A stretch of DNA of 64,000 bases, from positions 620,001 through 684,000 of the forward strand of contig NZ_JAERSG010000003.1 of the NCBI RefSeq assembly GCF_016735675.1, in the 5' to 3' direction. The notes below the pieces were generated by a model. It was not told the DNA's origin. It was given only the letters and a program-made list of their open reading frames with translations, and made no database searches. Shown piece after piece: positions 1 through 7,798 of this stretch (positions are counted from its first letter, which is position 1; each line of letters begins with the position of its first letter). The translations under genes and the position numbers were made by a program. This stretch comes from Nocardioides baculatus (GTDB lineage Bacteria; Actinomycetota; Actinomycetes; Propionibacteriales; Nocardioidaceae).

Positions 1-1514
1 GCCGCCTCGAGCGACAGCCGCGCCTCGGCACCGGGGAGCTTGGCCACGGCGCCGAGCAGCGGCCGGTAGAAGAGCTTCTCGTGGAGCCGACGGACCTCGC
101 GGCGGTGGTACTTCCACTGCTTGTCGAGCTGGACGGCCGGCTCGGAGAAGAGCCCGAGCGACCGTCCGAGCCGGCGCAGCGACGCGTCGTCGGCGGGCAG
201 CACGTGCGTACGCCGCAGCTGGTGCAGCTGGATCCGGTGCTCGAGGGTGCGGAGGAAGGAGTAGGCCTCGTGCAGCTTCTCGCCGTCCTCACGGCCGACG
301 TAACCGCCGTCGATCAGCTCGGCCAGCGCGCTGAGCGTGGCCCCAGCGCGGAGCGTCCGGTCGGCGCGACCGTGCACGAGCTGGAGCAGCTGGACCGCGA
401 ACTCGACGTCGCGCAGGCCACCCGAGCCGAGCTTGATCTGGCGGTCGGCCTCCGCGGCCGGGATGTTGTCGACGACGCGGCGCCGCATCGCCTGCACGTC
501 GCCGACGAAGCCGTCGCGCTCGGCGGCGCTCCACACCAGCGGCTCGACCATCTCGACGTACGCGCGACCGAGCGCGAGGTCGCCGGCCACCGGGCGTGCC
601 TTGAGCAGCGCCTGGAACTCCCAGGTCTTGGCCCACTTCTCGTAGTAGCCCTGATGGCTGCCGAGGGTCCGGGTCAGCGGTCCCTGGCTGCCCTCGGGCC
701 GCAGGTTGGCGTCGACCGGCCAGATCGTGCCCTCGCGGGTGTGGTCGGAGCAGATCCGCATCAGGTGTGACGCGAGCTGGGTCGCAGCGCGCAGCGCGGT
801 GCCCTCGTCGGCTCCGTCGACGGCCTCGTGCACGAAGATCACGTCGACGTCGGAGACGTAGTTGAGCTCGTGCCCACCGCACTTGCCCATCGCGATCACC
901 GCCAGCCGGACGGAGTCGTACGACTCCACGCGGGCGCGCGCGATGGCCAGTGCCGCCTCCAGGGTGGCGGCGGCGAGGTCGGAGATCTCGGCGGCGGCGT
1001 CGTCGACGCCGACGTGGTGGGCGAGGTCGCGGGCGGCGAGGCGGAGCAGGATCCGGCGGTACTCCACCCGTAGCGCGTCCACCGCCTCGGCGTCGGCCAT
1101 CTCGGAGACGGGTACGTCCGCGCGCGCGTCCGCGCCGACCGCGGTCAGCATCGACTCCCGGACGGCGTACGCCGCCGCGCGGGTGCTGCCGAGCGTCGGG
1201 TCGGTGAGCTCGCGCCAGTGCCCGGGGTGTCGCACGAGGTGCTGGGTCAGCGCGGCGCTCGCCCCGAGCACGGTGCACAACCGCATGGCCGTGCCCTCGT
1301 CGTCGGCGAGCGCGGCGAGCATCGTGGCGCCGTCCGCCTCGGACTGGGCGTCGACCAGCCGCAGCAGCCCCTCCAGCGCCGCGTCCGGGTCGGCGGTGAC
1401 GGCCAGCTTGGCGGTCAGCGGCTTCGCGGCGGCACCGAGCCGCTCGATGCCCTGCTTGGCCGCCGGCCCGTCGACGAAGCCGATCCGTACGAAGTCCCCG
1501 CTGGTCGTGGTCAT
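1..1514 (-). CDS. glnE: Glutamine synthetase adenylyltransferase/removase, N-terminal half (cut by window edge)
   Basis: The first 504 residues are in the window and the C-terminal half lies beyond base 1. GlnE adds and removes AMP on glutamine synthetase in response to nitrogen status. The N-terminal nucleotidyltransferase (deadenylylating) core is clear: a stretch near residues 209-225 reads MGKCGGHELNYVSDVDVIFV, with the metal-binding D-x-D pair. It is followed by the conserved GSGGLRDVEF stretch near residue 375. The ATG at 1514 overlaps the TGA of the upstream amidotransferase (ATGA), so the two are probably translationally coupled. Together with glnA2 upstream this is the gene order known from Mycobacterium and other actinobacteria. 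Confidence 0.95.
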   Translation of the reverse strand, partial: MTTTSGDFVRIGFVDGPAAKQGIERLGAAAKPLTAKLAVTADPDAALEGLLRLVDAQSEADGATMLAALADDEGTAMRLCTVLGASAALTQHLVRHPGHWRELTDPTLGSTRAAAYAVRESMLTAVGADARADVPVSEMADAEAVDALRVEYRRILLRLAARDLAHHVGVDDAAAEISDLAAATLEAALAIARARVESYDSVRLAVIAMGKCGGHELNYVSDVDVIFVHEAVDGADEGTALRAATQLASHLMRICSDHTREGTIWPVDANLRPEGSQGPLTRTLGSHQGYYEKWAKTWEFQALLKARPVAGDLALGRAYVEMVEPLVWSAAERDGFVGDVQAMRRRVVDNIPAAEADRQIKLGSGGLRDVEFAVQLLQLVHGRADRTLRAGATLSALAELIDGGYVGREDGEKLHEAYSFLRTLEHRIQLHQLRRTHVLPADDASLRRLGRSLGLFSEPAVQLDKQWKYHRREVRRLHEKLFYRPLLGAVAKLPGAEARLSLEA

Positions 1515-2224
1515 CGCTCGTCCCTCGCGATCTCCGCGAACCGCTGGACCAGCGGCCGCCAGTGCGACTCGAGCGACTGCTCGGCGTCCTTGATCTCCGC
1601 GAGCACGACGTGCTCGTCGAGGCCCAGCGCGACGAGGTCGTCGCGGTCCTCGGCCGCCCAGCCTGTGACGACGTCGGTGTCGACCTCGGGGTGCGCCTGG
1701 ACGCCCCACGCGAGTCGCGCGAAGCGAGCCACCTGCACCTCACCGCCGGGTGTCCGGGCGAGGACCACCCCGTCGTCCGGGAGCGTCGCGACGATGTCGT
1801 TGTTCCAGTGGATCGCCGCCTCGCCGCCGGCGTGGGCACCGAAGAGCAGGTCGGCGGCGTCCGCGCTCCAGCCCACCGGCTGGAGCCCGACGGTCTGGCC
1901 ACGCGGGTTCTTCACGACCTCGCCACCGAGCGCGACCGCCAGCACCTGGTGGCCCAGGCAGATCCCGAGCACCGGCACCGAGGCGGCGACCGCGTCGCGC
2001 AGCAGGGCCTTGAGCGCGGGCAGCCACGGCGCCCGGTCGTCGTCGTACGCCCCCATGTCGCCGCCCATCACCAGCACGGCGTCGTACGCCGTCACGGCGG
2101 GGAACGCGTCACCGGCGTAGGGCCGGCACACCGACAGCGTGCAGCCGGCCTCCTCCAGCCAGCGGCCGACGAGGTGCGGCGGGCACGACGCCTGGTGCTC
2201 GACGACGAGGATCCGGGCGCTCAC
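1511..2224 (-). CDS. Class I glutamine amidotransferase (GMP-synthase-like)
   Basis: This 237-residue protein has the full GATase-1 triad. The nucleophile Cys89 sits in PVLGICLGHQ, and His178 and Glu180 sit in VQAHPEVD near the C-terminal part. It has no second synthetase domain, so it is a stand-alone amidotransferase of the GMP synthase-like type that transfers ammonia from glutamine to an unknown acceptor. The GTG start at 2224 lies 9 bases after the glnA2 stop, and the stop overlaps the glnE start. The three genes therefore read as one nitrogen-related operon. The physiological substrate cannot be told from the sequence. Confidence 0.88.
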   Translation of the reverse strand: MSARILVVEHQASCPPHLVGRWLEEAGCTLSVCRPYAGDAFPAVTAYDAVLVMGGDMGAYDDDRAPWLPALKALLRDAVAASVPVLGICLGHQVLAVALGGEVVKNPRGQTVGLQPVGWSADAADLLFGAHAGGEAAIHWNNDIVATLPDDGVVLARTPGGEVQVARFARLAWGVQAHPEVDTDVVTGWAAEDRDDLVALGLDEHVVLAEIKDAEQSLESHWRPLVQRFAEIARDER

Positions 2225-2232
2225 GAGTGGGC

Positions 2233-3579
2233 TCAGAGAACCGGGAGCATCCGGTCGCGCTCGTAGGCGGAGACCTGGGTGCGGTACTCCTCCCACTCCG
2301 AGCGCTTGTTGCGCAGGAAGAAGTCGAAGACGTGCTCGCCCAGGGCCTCGGCGAGCAGCTCGGACTCCTCTGCCACGCCGATGGCGTCGTGCAGGCTCTT
2401 GGGCAACGGTGAGATGCCGAGCGACTTGCGCTCGCGCTCGGTCAGCGACCAGACGTCGTCCTCGGCCTCGCGGGGCAGCTCGTAGCCCTCCTCGATGCCC
2501 TTCATGCCGGCCGCGAGCGTCACGGCGAAGGCGAGGTAGGGGTTGCACGCGGCGTCGATCGTGCGCAGCTCGATGCGGGTCGACTGACCCTTGTTGGGCT
2601 TGTACATCGGCACGCGCACCATGGCCGAGCGGTTGTTGTGGCCCCAGCAGATCGAGGAGGGCGCCTCGCCGCCGCCGAGCAGCCGCTTGTAGGAGTTGAC
2701 CCACTGGTTGGTGACGACGCTGATCTCGCTGGCGTGGCGCAGGATGCCGGCGATGAACTGGCGCCCGGTCTTCGACAGCTGGTACTCCGCACCGGCCTCG
2801 AAGAACGCGTTGCGGTCGCCCTCGAAGAGCGACACGTGCGTGTGCATGCCCGAGCCGGGGTGCGTGGTGAACGGCTTGGGCATGAAGGACGCCCAGATCC
2901 CCTGGCCGAGCGCGACCTCACGGATGACCGTGCGGAAGGTCATGATGTTGTCGGCGGTGGTCAGCGCGTCGGCGTAGCGCAGGTCGATCTCCTGCTGGCC
3001 CGGACCGCCCTCGTGGTGGCTGAACTCCACCGAGATGCCCATCGCCTCGAGCATCGTGATCGCCTCGCGCCGGAAGTCGGCGCCGCGCGACTGCGCGGTG
3101 TGGTCGAAGAACCCGCTGCGGTCCACCGGCACCGGCTCGTCGCCCTTCCCGGGCACGTCCTTGAACAGGTAGAACTCGATCTCGGGGTGGGTGTAGAAGG
3201 TGAAGCCCTTGTCGGCCGCCGCGCTCAGCGTGCGCTTGAGGACGTGGCGCGGATCGGCGTAGGACGGGCTGCCGTCGGGCATCACGATGTCGCAGAACAT
3301 GCGGGCCGTGGCCGGGCCGCCGTCGTCGCCCGTGCGCCACGGCAGGAGCTGGAACGTCGACGCGTCGGGGTGGGCGAGCATGTCGGACTCGTAGACCCGG
3401 GCGAAGCCCTCGATGGCCGAGCCGTCGAACCCGATGCCCTCGTCGAAGGCGTTCTCGAGCTCGGCCGGCGCGACGCTCACGCTCTTGAGGAAGCCGAGGA
3501 CGTCGGTGAACCAGAGCCGGACGAACCGGACGTCACGCTCCTCGAGCGCGCGGAGTACGAAGTCCTCTTGCTTGCCCAT
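2233..3579 (-). CDS. glnA2: Type I glutamine synthetase, GlnA2 class
   Basis: The 448-residue protein converts glutamate, ammonia and ATP to glutamine. It has the GSI signatures: FDGSAIEGF near residue 50, the catalytic block EFSHHEGGPGQQEIDLR, and the ATP-loop region KPFTTHPGSGMHTH. The C-terminus ends in FDFFLRNKRSEWEEYR, typical of the short actinobacterial GlnA2 forms. The adenylylation loop found in GlnA1 (around a Tyr in NLYDLPP) is only loosely matched here (EGYELP), so control by GlnE is doubtful. Position directly upstream of glnE matches mycobacterial glnA2. The ATG is six bases after a TAGGCT -10 box, which suggests a leaderless transcript. Confidence 0.93.
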   Translation of the reverse strand: MGKQEDFVLRALEERDVRFVRLWFTDVLGFLKSVSVAPAELENAFDEGIGFDGSAIEGFARVYESDMLAHPDASTFQLLPWRTGDDGGPATARMFCDIVMPDGSPSYADPRHVLKRTLSAAADKGFTFYTHPEIEFYLFKDVPGKGDEPVPVDRSGFFDHTAQSRGADFRREAITMLEAMGISVEFSHHEGGPGQQEIDLRYADALTTADNIMTFRTVIREVALGQGIWASFMPKPFTTHPGSGMHTHVSLFEGDRNAFFEAGAEYQLSKTGRQFIAGILRHASEISVVTNQWVNSYKRLLGGGEAPSSICWGHNNRSAMVRVPMYKPNKGQSTRIELRTIDAACNPYLAFAVTLAAGMKGIEEGYELPREAEDDVWSLTERERKSLGISPLPKSLHDAIGVAEESELLAEALGEHVFDFFLRNKRSEWEEYRTQVSAYERDRMLPVL

Positions 3580-3606
3580 GGCACCAGCCTAGGGGCAAGC
3601 AAGAGG
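3564..3606. repeat. 14-bp perfect inverted repeat bracketing the glnA2 start and -10 box
   Basis: The arm CCTCTTGCTTGCCC (3564-3577) is exactly complementary to 3593-3606, with a 15-base spacer. One arm is in codons 1-5 of glnA2, the other lies upstream of its -10 box and just downstream of the neighbouring gene's stop. As RNA it could form the terminator of the upstream gene; as DNA it is an operator-like palindrome centred on the glnA2 promoter. Confidence 0.6.
3580..3591 (-). promoter_or_regulatory. Leaderless promoter -10 element of glnA2
   Basis: Read on the minus strand, TAGGCT (3591-3586) is followed by six bases and then the ATG at 3579. The last T of the -10 box is therefore at -7 relative to the start codon, as expected if transcription begins at the A of ATG. 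Confidence 0.55.
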
Positions 3607-3626
3607 CCTTCCCGGACACCGCTCGC

Positions 3627-4235
3627 TCAGTGGCAGATGTTGACGTCCTGCGAGCCCAGGACGCCGTCCCAGACCTCGCGCATCGGCCTGAGCCAGCTCT
3701 GCGTGGTGGGCACGAAGGCGATGCTCCCGTCGACCATCTTCCTCACACCGCGGACCCGGACCTTCTCCACGACGATCGGCACGGTGACCTCGCGACTGCG
3801 CACGCCCTCCCAGCAGGCCGAGGCCTTCGTCTTGGTGATCGCCTCGTCGAGGGTGATCTCGTCGCCGACGTGCATGCCGTTGTAGCGCCACGCCAGGGTC
3901 GTGCGGTAGCCAGTGTGGCCCTCCCACGGCGCCTCGATCGCGACGGACATGCCGGCCGTGCGCCGGGTCGGGACGCGGAAGGTGACCGCGCCGCCCTCCA
4001 CCTCCTTCACCCTGCTGTTCCAGAAGTCGACCTTGCCGGCGTCAGCCTGGGGGTACGTGCCGAGCGCGCTCGAGAGCTGGACCTCGCAGCCCTCGCAGTC
4101 GTCGACGGTGAAGGTGAGGGCCGTACGCGGCTGGGCACTGCGCTCGGTCGAGGCGGAGGTCGGCGCGGCGGCGGACGCGCTCGGGACGAGCAGTCCGGCG
4201 AGGAGCGCGGCAAGGGCGGTGGTGCGGATCAACAT
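3627..4235 (-). CDS. Exported protein of unknown function
   Basis: This is a 202-residue protein with a clear signal peptide: MLIRTT, a hydrophobic core of Ala/Leu, and a likely cut after SASA near residue 23. The mature part has a Cys pair close together (VDDCEGCEVQL) and further Cys residues near the C-terminus (SACWEGV and the final NICH), so disulphides outside the cell are likely. I do not recognise the family; the pattern suggests a beta-sandwich. The ATG at 4235 was chosen because the signal peptide begins there. It is preceded by a purine-rich stretch that is only a weak ribosome site. Confidence 0.75.
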   Translation of the reverse strand: MLIRTTALAALLAGLLVPSASAAAPTSASTERSAQPRTALTFTVDDCEGCEVQLSSALGTYPQADAGKVDFWNSRVKEVEGGAVTFRVPTRRTAGMSVAIEAPWEGHTGYRTTLAWRYNGMHVGDEITLDEAITKTKASACWEGVRSREVTVPIVVEKVRVRGVRKMVDGSIAFVPTTQSWLRPMREVWDGVLGSQDVNICH

Positions 4236-4309
4236 GGTTCTCTGCTTCTCTGTGAGGTGGGTGTCGATGACAAGGACGCCATCCCCCTCACGCAGGTTGC
4301 AACGGACTT

Positions 4310-4738
4310 TTAGTCGCCCAGCGTGTTCCGCTCGAGCTCGGCGAGCGTCGGCCGACCGCGGTTGCAGAACACCTCGAGGTCGACCGAGTTCTGGCCGTCG
4401 CTGAAGACCGCGTCCACGTCGTCGTCGGGCCCCTTCTCCCAGCTGACGATCCGCCAGCCGTTGGCCTCGTCGGGGCGTACGCCGACGCCGTAGGCCCACG
4501 TGTCGCGGCACTCCACGTCGAAGGCCCCCCACTCGCCGGCGATCTCGTCACGGACGGCCGGGCCGTCGGGCGACGGGACCGACGTGCGGTCCGTGTCGGT
4601 GTCGCGGATGACCTCGGCGCCGACCGGGCCGCGGTCACGGATCGTCGCGCCGACCGTGGACACCGCGAGCACGCCGACCAGCACGGCCACGGCCGTGGTC
4701 GCGGCCCACAGGCCCACATAGATCATCCGACGCCTCAC
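4310..4738 (-). CDS. Small membrane-anchored protein of unknown function
   Basis: The 142-residue product starts MRRRM, followed by one transmembrane helix (about residues 6-28), and then a hydrophilic outside domain with two Cys residues (VECRDTW and EVFCNRG). It is divergent from the response regulator gene at 4840. The short intergenic region holds two copies of a GNTAAGG repeat 11 bases apart, oriented the same way relative to this gene as the pair upstream of the small protein gene at 7684. It is therefore a plausible target of that two-component system. No family recognised. Confidence 0.7.
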   Translation of the reverse strand: MRRRMIYVGLWAATTAVAVLVGVLAVSTVGATIRDRGPVGAEVIRDTDTDRTSVPSPDGPAVRDEIAGEWGAFDVECRDTWAYGVGVRPDEANGWRIVSWEKGPDDDVDAVFSDGQNSVDLEVFCNRGRPTLAELERNTLGD

Positions 4739-4783
4739 CGGACCATCGTGCCGCGTCTCGGCTCAGCGTGAGGTCAGGAGGTG

Positions 4784-4801
4784 GTTAAGGGATGGATAAG
4801 G
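4784..4801. promoter_or_regulatory. Direct-repeat operator candidate (GTTAAGG-N4-GATAAGG)
   Basis: GTTAAGG (4784-4790) and GATAAGG (4795-4801) start 11 bases apart, the spacing expected for a dimer of an OmpR/PhoB-type regulator on one face of the helix. The site lies between divergent genes starting at 4738 and 4840. A near-identical pair occurs at 7768-7785. Confidence 0.5.
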
Positions 4802-4827
4802 CGGGCAGCGGCGGCTGGTGCGGGCGG

Positions 4828-4839
4828 TACGGTCACCGC
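4828..4839 (+). promoter_or_regulatory. Leaderless promoter -10 element of the response regulator
   Basis: TACGGT (4828-4833) plus six bases leads exactly to the GTG at 4840. This decides the start in favour of 4840 rather than the ATG at 4792, which would overlap the repeat operator. Confidence 0.5.
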
Positions 4840-5541
4840 GTGGCCGAGGTGCTGATCATCGAGGACGACGACCGGATCCGGCCGTTGCTGGTGCGTGGCC
4901 TGCGCGACTGCGGCCACACGGTCACCTCCGCGCCGACCGGGATGAGCGGCCTCCAGCTCGCCGTCGACTCCTCCCCCGACCTCGTCGTGCTCGACCTCGG
5001 CCTGCCCGACGTCGACGGCACCCAGGTCCTGTCGATGCTGCGCGCGGTCAGCGCGGTGCCGGTGATCATCGCCAGCGCCCGCGCGGACGACCCGTCGCTC
5101 GTCGGCGCGCTCGACGCCGGTGCCGACGACTACGTCGTGAAGCCCTTCACCAGCGCCCAGCTCGACGCCCGGGTGCGTGCGGTGCTCCGGCGTACGGCCG
5201 CCGGGCGCGAGCGACCCTCCACCCTCACCGTCGGCGGGCTGTCGGTCGACCTGACCGGTCGGCGGGTGCACCTCGACGGCGCCGAGGTCGAGCTGACGCC
5301 GCGCGAGTTCGACCTGCTCGCCCACCTGGCCGAGCGCCCGGGCGAGGTGGTCACCAAGCGCGACCTGCTCGTCGAGGTGTGGCGCCAGCCGTGGGGCGGC
5401 TCGGACAAGACCGTCGACGTGCACCTGTCGTGGCTGCGCCGCAAGCTCGGCGAGACGGCGGCCGAGCCGCGCTACCTGACCACGGTGCGCGGCGTCGGCG
5501 TACGCCTCACCGCACCGCCCGACGCCCGCCGGGGCACCTGA
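4840..5541 (+). CDS. OmpR/PhoB-family response regulator
   Basis: The 233-residue protein has a receiver domain (about 1-115) with the acidic pocket EDD near residues 8-10, phospho-acceptor Asp52 in VVLDLGLPD, and the conserved Lys in VVKPF. A winged-helix DNA-binding domain follows (about 130-230) with LTPREFDLLAHL and the recognition helix region KTVDVHLSWLRRKLG. It is the first gene of a two-gene operon with the histidine kinase; its TGA is one base before the kinase GTG. An ATG 48 bases upstream is in frame and follows an AGGAGG, but the GTG at 4840 has a perfectly spaced -10 box and begins the receiver domain properly. Confidence 0.92.
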   Translation: MAEVLIIEDDDRIRPLLVRGLRDCGHTVTSAPTGMSGLQLAVDSSPDLVVLDLGLPDVDGTQVLSMLRAVSAVPVIIASARADDPSLVGALDAGADDYVVKPFTSAQLDARVRAVLRRTAAGRERPSTLTVGGLSVDLTGRRVHLDGAEVELTPREFDLLAHLAERPGEVVTKRDLLVEVWRQPWGGSDKTVDVHLSWLRRKLGETAAEPRYLTTVRGVGVRLTAPPDARRGT

Positions 5542-5542
5542 C

Positions 5543-6838
5543 GTGCGCCGCAGCCTCCTGGTCACCGCGGCCGCGGCGATCTCGATGGTGCTGCTGGCGC
5601 TGCTCGTGCCGATGGCCATCCTCGTGCGCAGCTATGCCCTCGAGGACCGCCTCGCACGCGCCGCGCTCGAGGTGCAGGCTGTCGAGACCGTGGTGTCGGG
5701 ACAGGACGAGGGCATCGTCGGGCAGTACGTCGACCGGCTCAACGCGGACAGCACCTCGCAGGTGACCGTGCTCTACCCCACCGGACTGGCGATTGGCCCC
5801 GACCCCGGTGAGGACGCGCGGGTCCTCGACGCCCGCAACACCGGGCGCGCGCGGGTCGACGACGTCGACGACGGCTCGCAGATCCTCGTGCCGGTCTCGC
5901 GCGGCGGGAACTCCGCCCTCCCCTCGCAGACACCGGTGATCCGGGTGATCGTGGACGAGCCCGGCCTCGACTCGGTCGTCGGCGTCGCCTGGGGCCTCCT
6001 GGTCGTCCTCGCCCTCGCACTGCTGGCGGGCTCGTTGGTGGTCGTCGACCGGCTCGGCCGCTCGTTCGTGCAGCCGATCCGGCAGCTCGCCGAGCACACC
6101 CAGACCCTCGGCCGCCCCGGCGCCGCCGCGCCACTCGCTGCGGTCAACGGACCTCCGGAGGTGCAGGAGCTCGCCGGTGCCGTCGACCGCCTGGTCGGGC
6201 GGATCCAGCTGCTGCTCACCCGCGAGCGCGAGAACGTCGCCGACCTCTCCCACCGGCTCCGCACCCCCGTCACCGCGCTGCGGCTGCGCGTCGAGGGCGT
6301 GGCCGACCCGGACCTGCGCGAGCGTCTCGGGAGCGACCTCGACTCACTCCAGGCGACGGTCGACGAGATCGTGCGCGAGGCCCGGCGCTCCGAGCGCGAG
6401 GGCCTCGACCCGCAGACCGACGCGGTGTCGGTGCTCGCCGAGCGCGTACGCCACTGGGCGCCGCTCGCCGAGGACCAGGGCCGCTCGTGGGAGACCGACC
6501 TGGCGACCTCCGGGCCGTTGGTCCGCGCCAGCCGCGCCGACCTCGAGGCCCTCGTCGACGTGCTGCTGGACAACGTCTTCTCGCACACCCCCGACGAGGC
6601 CGGCGTACGCATCACGCTCACGGCCGCGGCCGACCGCGTCGACCTCGTCGTCGACGACGCCGGTCCCGGCCTGCCGGCGGGCCTCGACGTCACCGGCCGG
6701 GGGGCCAGCGGCGCCGGCTCGACCGGGCTCGGCCTCTCGATCGCGGCCCGCACCGCCGAGGACGCGGGCGGTGAGGTGACCACGGGTGCCTCGGACATGG
6801 GAGGAGCCCGGGTGGCCGTCACGTTGCGGACGGCCTGA
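5543..6838 (+). CDS. Sensor histidine kinase
   Basis: This 431-residue membrane kinase is partner to the upstream regulator. A transmembrane helix at about 8-28 and a second at about 145-165 enclose an extracytoplasmic sensor region of roughly 115 residues. A HAMP-like linker follows. The phospho-acceptor His lies in DLSHRLRTPVTALRL near residue 236. The ATPase domain shows the N box (LLDNVFSHTP, near 341), G1 (DDAGPGLP) and G2 (GSTGLGLSIA) motifs. It probably autophosphorylates in response to an envelope signal. An inverted repeat overlapping its stop codon may end the transcript. Confidence 0.92.
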   Translation: MRRSLLVTAAAAISMVLLALLVPMAILVRSYALEDRLARAALEVQAVETVVSGQDEGIVGQYVDRLNADSTSQVTVLYPTGLAIGPDPGEDARVLDARNTGRARVDDVDDGSQILVPVSRGGNSALPSQTPVIRVIVDEPGLDSVVGVAWGLLVVLALALLAGSLVVVDRLGRSFVQPIRQLAEHTQTLGRPGAAAPLAAVNGPPEVQELAGAVDRLVGRIQLLLTRERENVADLSHRLRTPVTALRLRVEGVADPDLRERLGSDLDSLQATVDEIVREARRSEREGLDPQTDAVSVLAERVRHWAPLAEDQGRSWETDLATSGPLVRASRADLEALVDVLLDNVFSHTPDEAGVRITLTAAADRVDLVVDDAGPGLPAGLDVTGRGASGAGSTGLGLSIAARTAEDAGGEVTTGASDMGGARVAVTLRTA

Positions 6839-6849
6839 CCCGGGCTCCT
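6802..6849 (+). terminator. Terminator-like inverted repeat after the histidine kinase
   Basis: AGGAGCCCGGGT (6802-6813) pairs perfectly with 6838-6849 across a 24-base loop that contains the last codons and stop of the kinase. There is no T tract, which is common for high-GC actinobacterial terminators. It separates two convergent genes. Confidence 0.4.
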
Positions 6850-6871
6850 GGTCGAGCGGGGTGCTTCTCCG

Positions 6872-7249
6872 TCAGGCTGCGGTGACCTTCAGCGAGCACG
6901 CGCTGCCGCCGAGTGGCGTCACGGTGAGCTTGAAGGTGTCCTTGCCGGCGGTGTTCCTGCGGAAGGTGTCGAGGTCGAGCTCGCCCTCGCCGTCGGCCTT
7001 GAGGGTGCGGGTGACCGCGAGGTTGCCGTTGTGGCGGATCGCGACCTTCCAGGTGCTGAAGGCCTTGGCGCCGTCGAGGTCGGCGTCGACGTCGTAGCCG
7101 CCGCGCTCGCGGTCGACGTTGAGCTCGAAGGTCGCGCCGGCGCAGGTGCCGCGGCGCTCGACGTCGGCGTGGGCGGGGGTGGCGACCAGGACGGTCGCGC
7201 CGGCAGCGGCGGTGGCGAGCAGCGTGGTGGCGGCGATGGTCTTCTTCAT
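6872..7249 (-). CDS. Small exported protein, paralogue of the next upstream gene
   Basis: A 125-residue protein with a classic signal peptide (MKKTIAATTLL then an Ala-rich core, cut after AHA near residue 28). The mature part begins with RGTCAGATFEL and ends with a second Cys in GGSACSLKV, so one disulphide is likely. The same layout (RGTCGGATWEL, matching acidic middle, Cys near the end) occurs in the gene directly upstream, so the two are tandem duplicates. A GAGGAGA ribosome site precedes the ATG. Probably co-transcribed with that gene and controlled by the adjacent two-component system. Function unknown. Confidence 0.75.
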   Translation of the reverse strand: MKKTIAATTLLATAAAGATVLVATPAHADVERRGTCAGATFELNVDRERGGYDVDADLDGAKAFSTWKVAIRHNGNLAVTRTLKADGEGELDLDTFRRNTAGKDTFKLTVTPLGGSACSLKVTAA

Positions 7250-7297
7250 GGGGTTCTCCTCGGGTGGTTCGGGTGGGTGTGGGTGTGGATCGGTGGG

Positions 7298-7684
7298 TCA
7301 GCCGCCGAGCGAGCCCGTGCAGGGCTCGCCGTCAGCAGGGGTGAACGTGACCTCGTAGGTCGCGTCGCCGGGGTTGCCGGAGGCGAAGACGTCGACGTCG
7401 ATCTCGCCGTCCTCGTCGGTGGTCCGCTCGCCGGCCAGGAGCGAGGTGTTGTCGCGGAGGACCTCGACGTCCCAGAGCTCGCCGGGTCCGACGGACTGCA
7501 GCTCGGCACCGACCTCGGTGCCGCCGTCCTCGGCCTCGGCGCTCAGCTCCCAGGTCGCACCGCCGCAGGTGCCGCGCTCGGTGGTCTGGGTCTCGACGGC
7601 AGCGTCGACCGCCCACCACGAGCCCAGCCCGACCACGACCGCCGCTGCTGCGACCCCACCGATGACTGCCTTCTTCTTCTGCAC
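7298..7684 (-). CDS. Small exported or membrane-anchored protein, paralogue of its neighbour
   Basis: The 128-residue product starts MQKKK followed by a hydrophobic segment (about residues 6-28) that could be an uncleaved anchor or signal peptide. The outside domain carries RGTCGGATWEL and a C-terminal Cys in GEPCTGSL, matching the neighbour that starts at 7249. It is markedly acidic. The GTG start at 7684 follows a GAGGAGGAA ribosome site. GNTAAGG-type repeats lie 84-101 bases upstream, the same kind as at the response regulator promoter. Function unknown; a structural or signalling envelope protein is possible. Confidence 0.72.
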   Translation of the reverse strand: MQKKKAVIGGVAAAAVVVGLGSWWAVDAAVETQTTERGTCGGATWELSAEAEDGGTEVGAELQSVGPGELWDVEVLRDNTSLLAGERTTDEDGEIDVDVFASGNPGDATYEVTFTPADGEPCTGSLGG

Positions 7685-7745
7685 GGTTCCTCCTCGTCGT
7701 CCGACGCCGGTTGCGACGTCGTGGGACGAGGTTCGTGCGAGCGCG

Positions 7746-7785
7746 GCTAACCGCGCTCCAGCCGGTGGCTAAAGGTGGGTTAAGG
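7746..7785. promoter_or_regulatory. Second GNTAAGG repeat operator candidate
   Basis: GCTAAAG (7768-7774) and GTTAAGG (7779-7785) start 11 bases apart, and a further GCTAACC at 7746 is two helical repeats (22 bases) away. It lies upstream of the small protein gene starting at 7684 and matches the site at 4784-4801. Confidence 0.45.
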
Positions 7786-7798
7786 CCTCCTGGCCCTC

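Noticed and set aside
4792..4839. ATG at 4792 as start of the response regulator
   Set aside because: It has an AGGAGG upstream, but the added 16 residues are outside the receiver fold and the codon overlaps the direct-repeat operator; the GTG at 4840 has a correctly placed -10 box.
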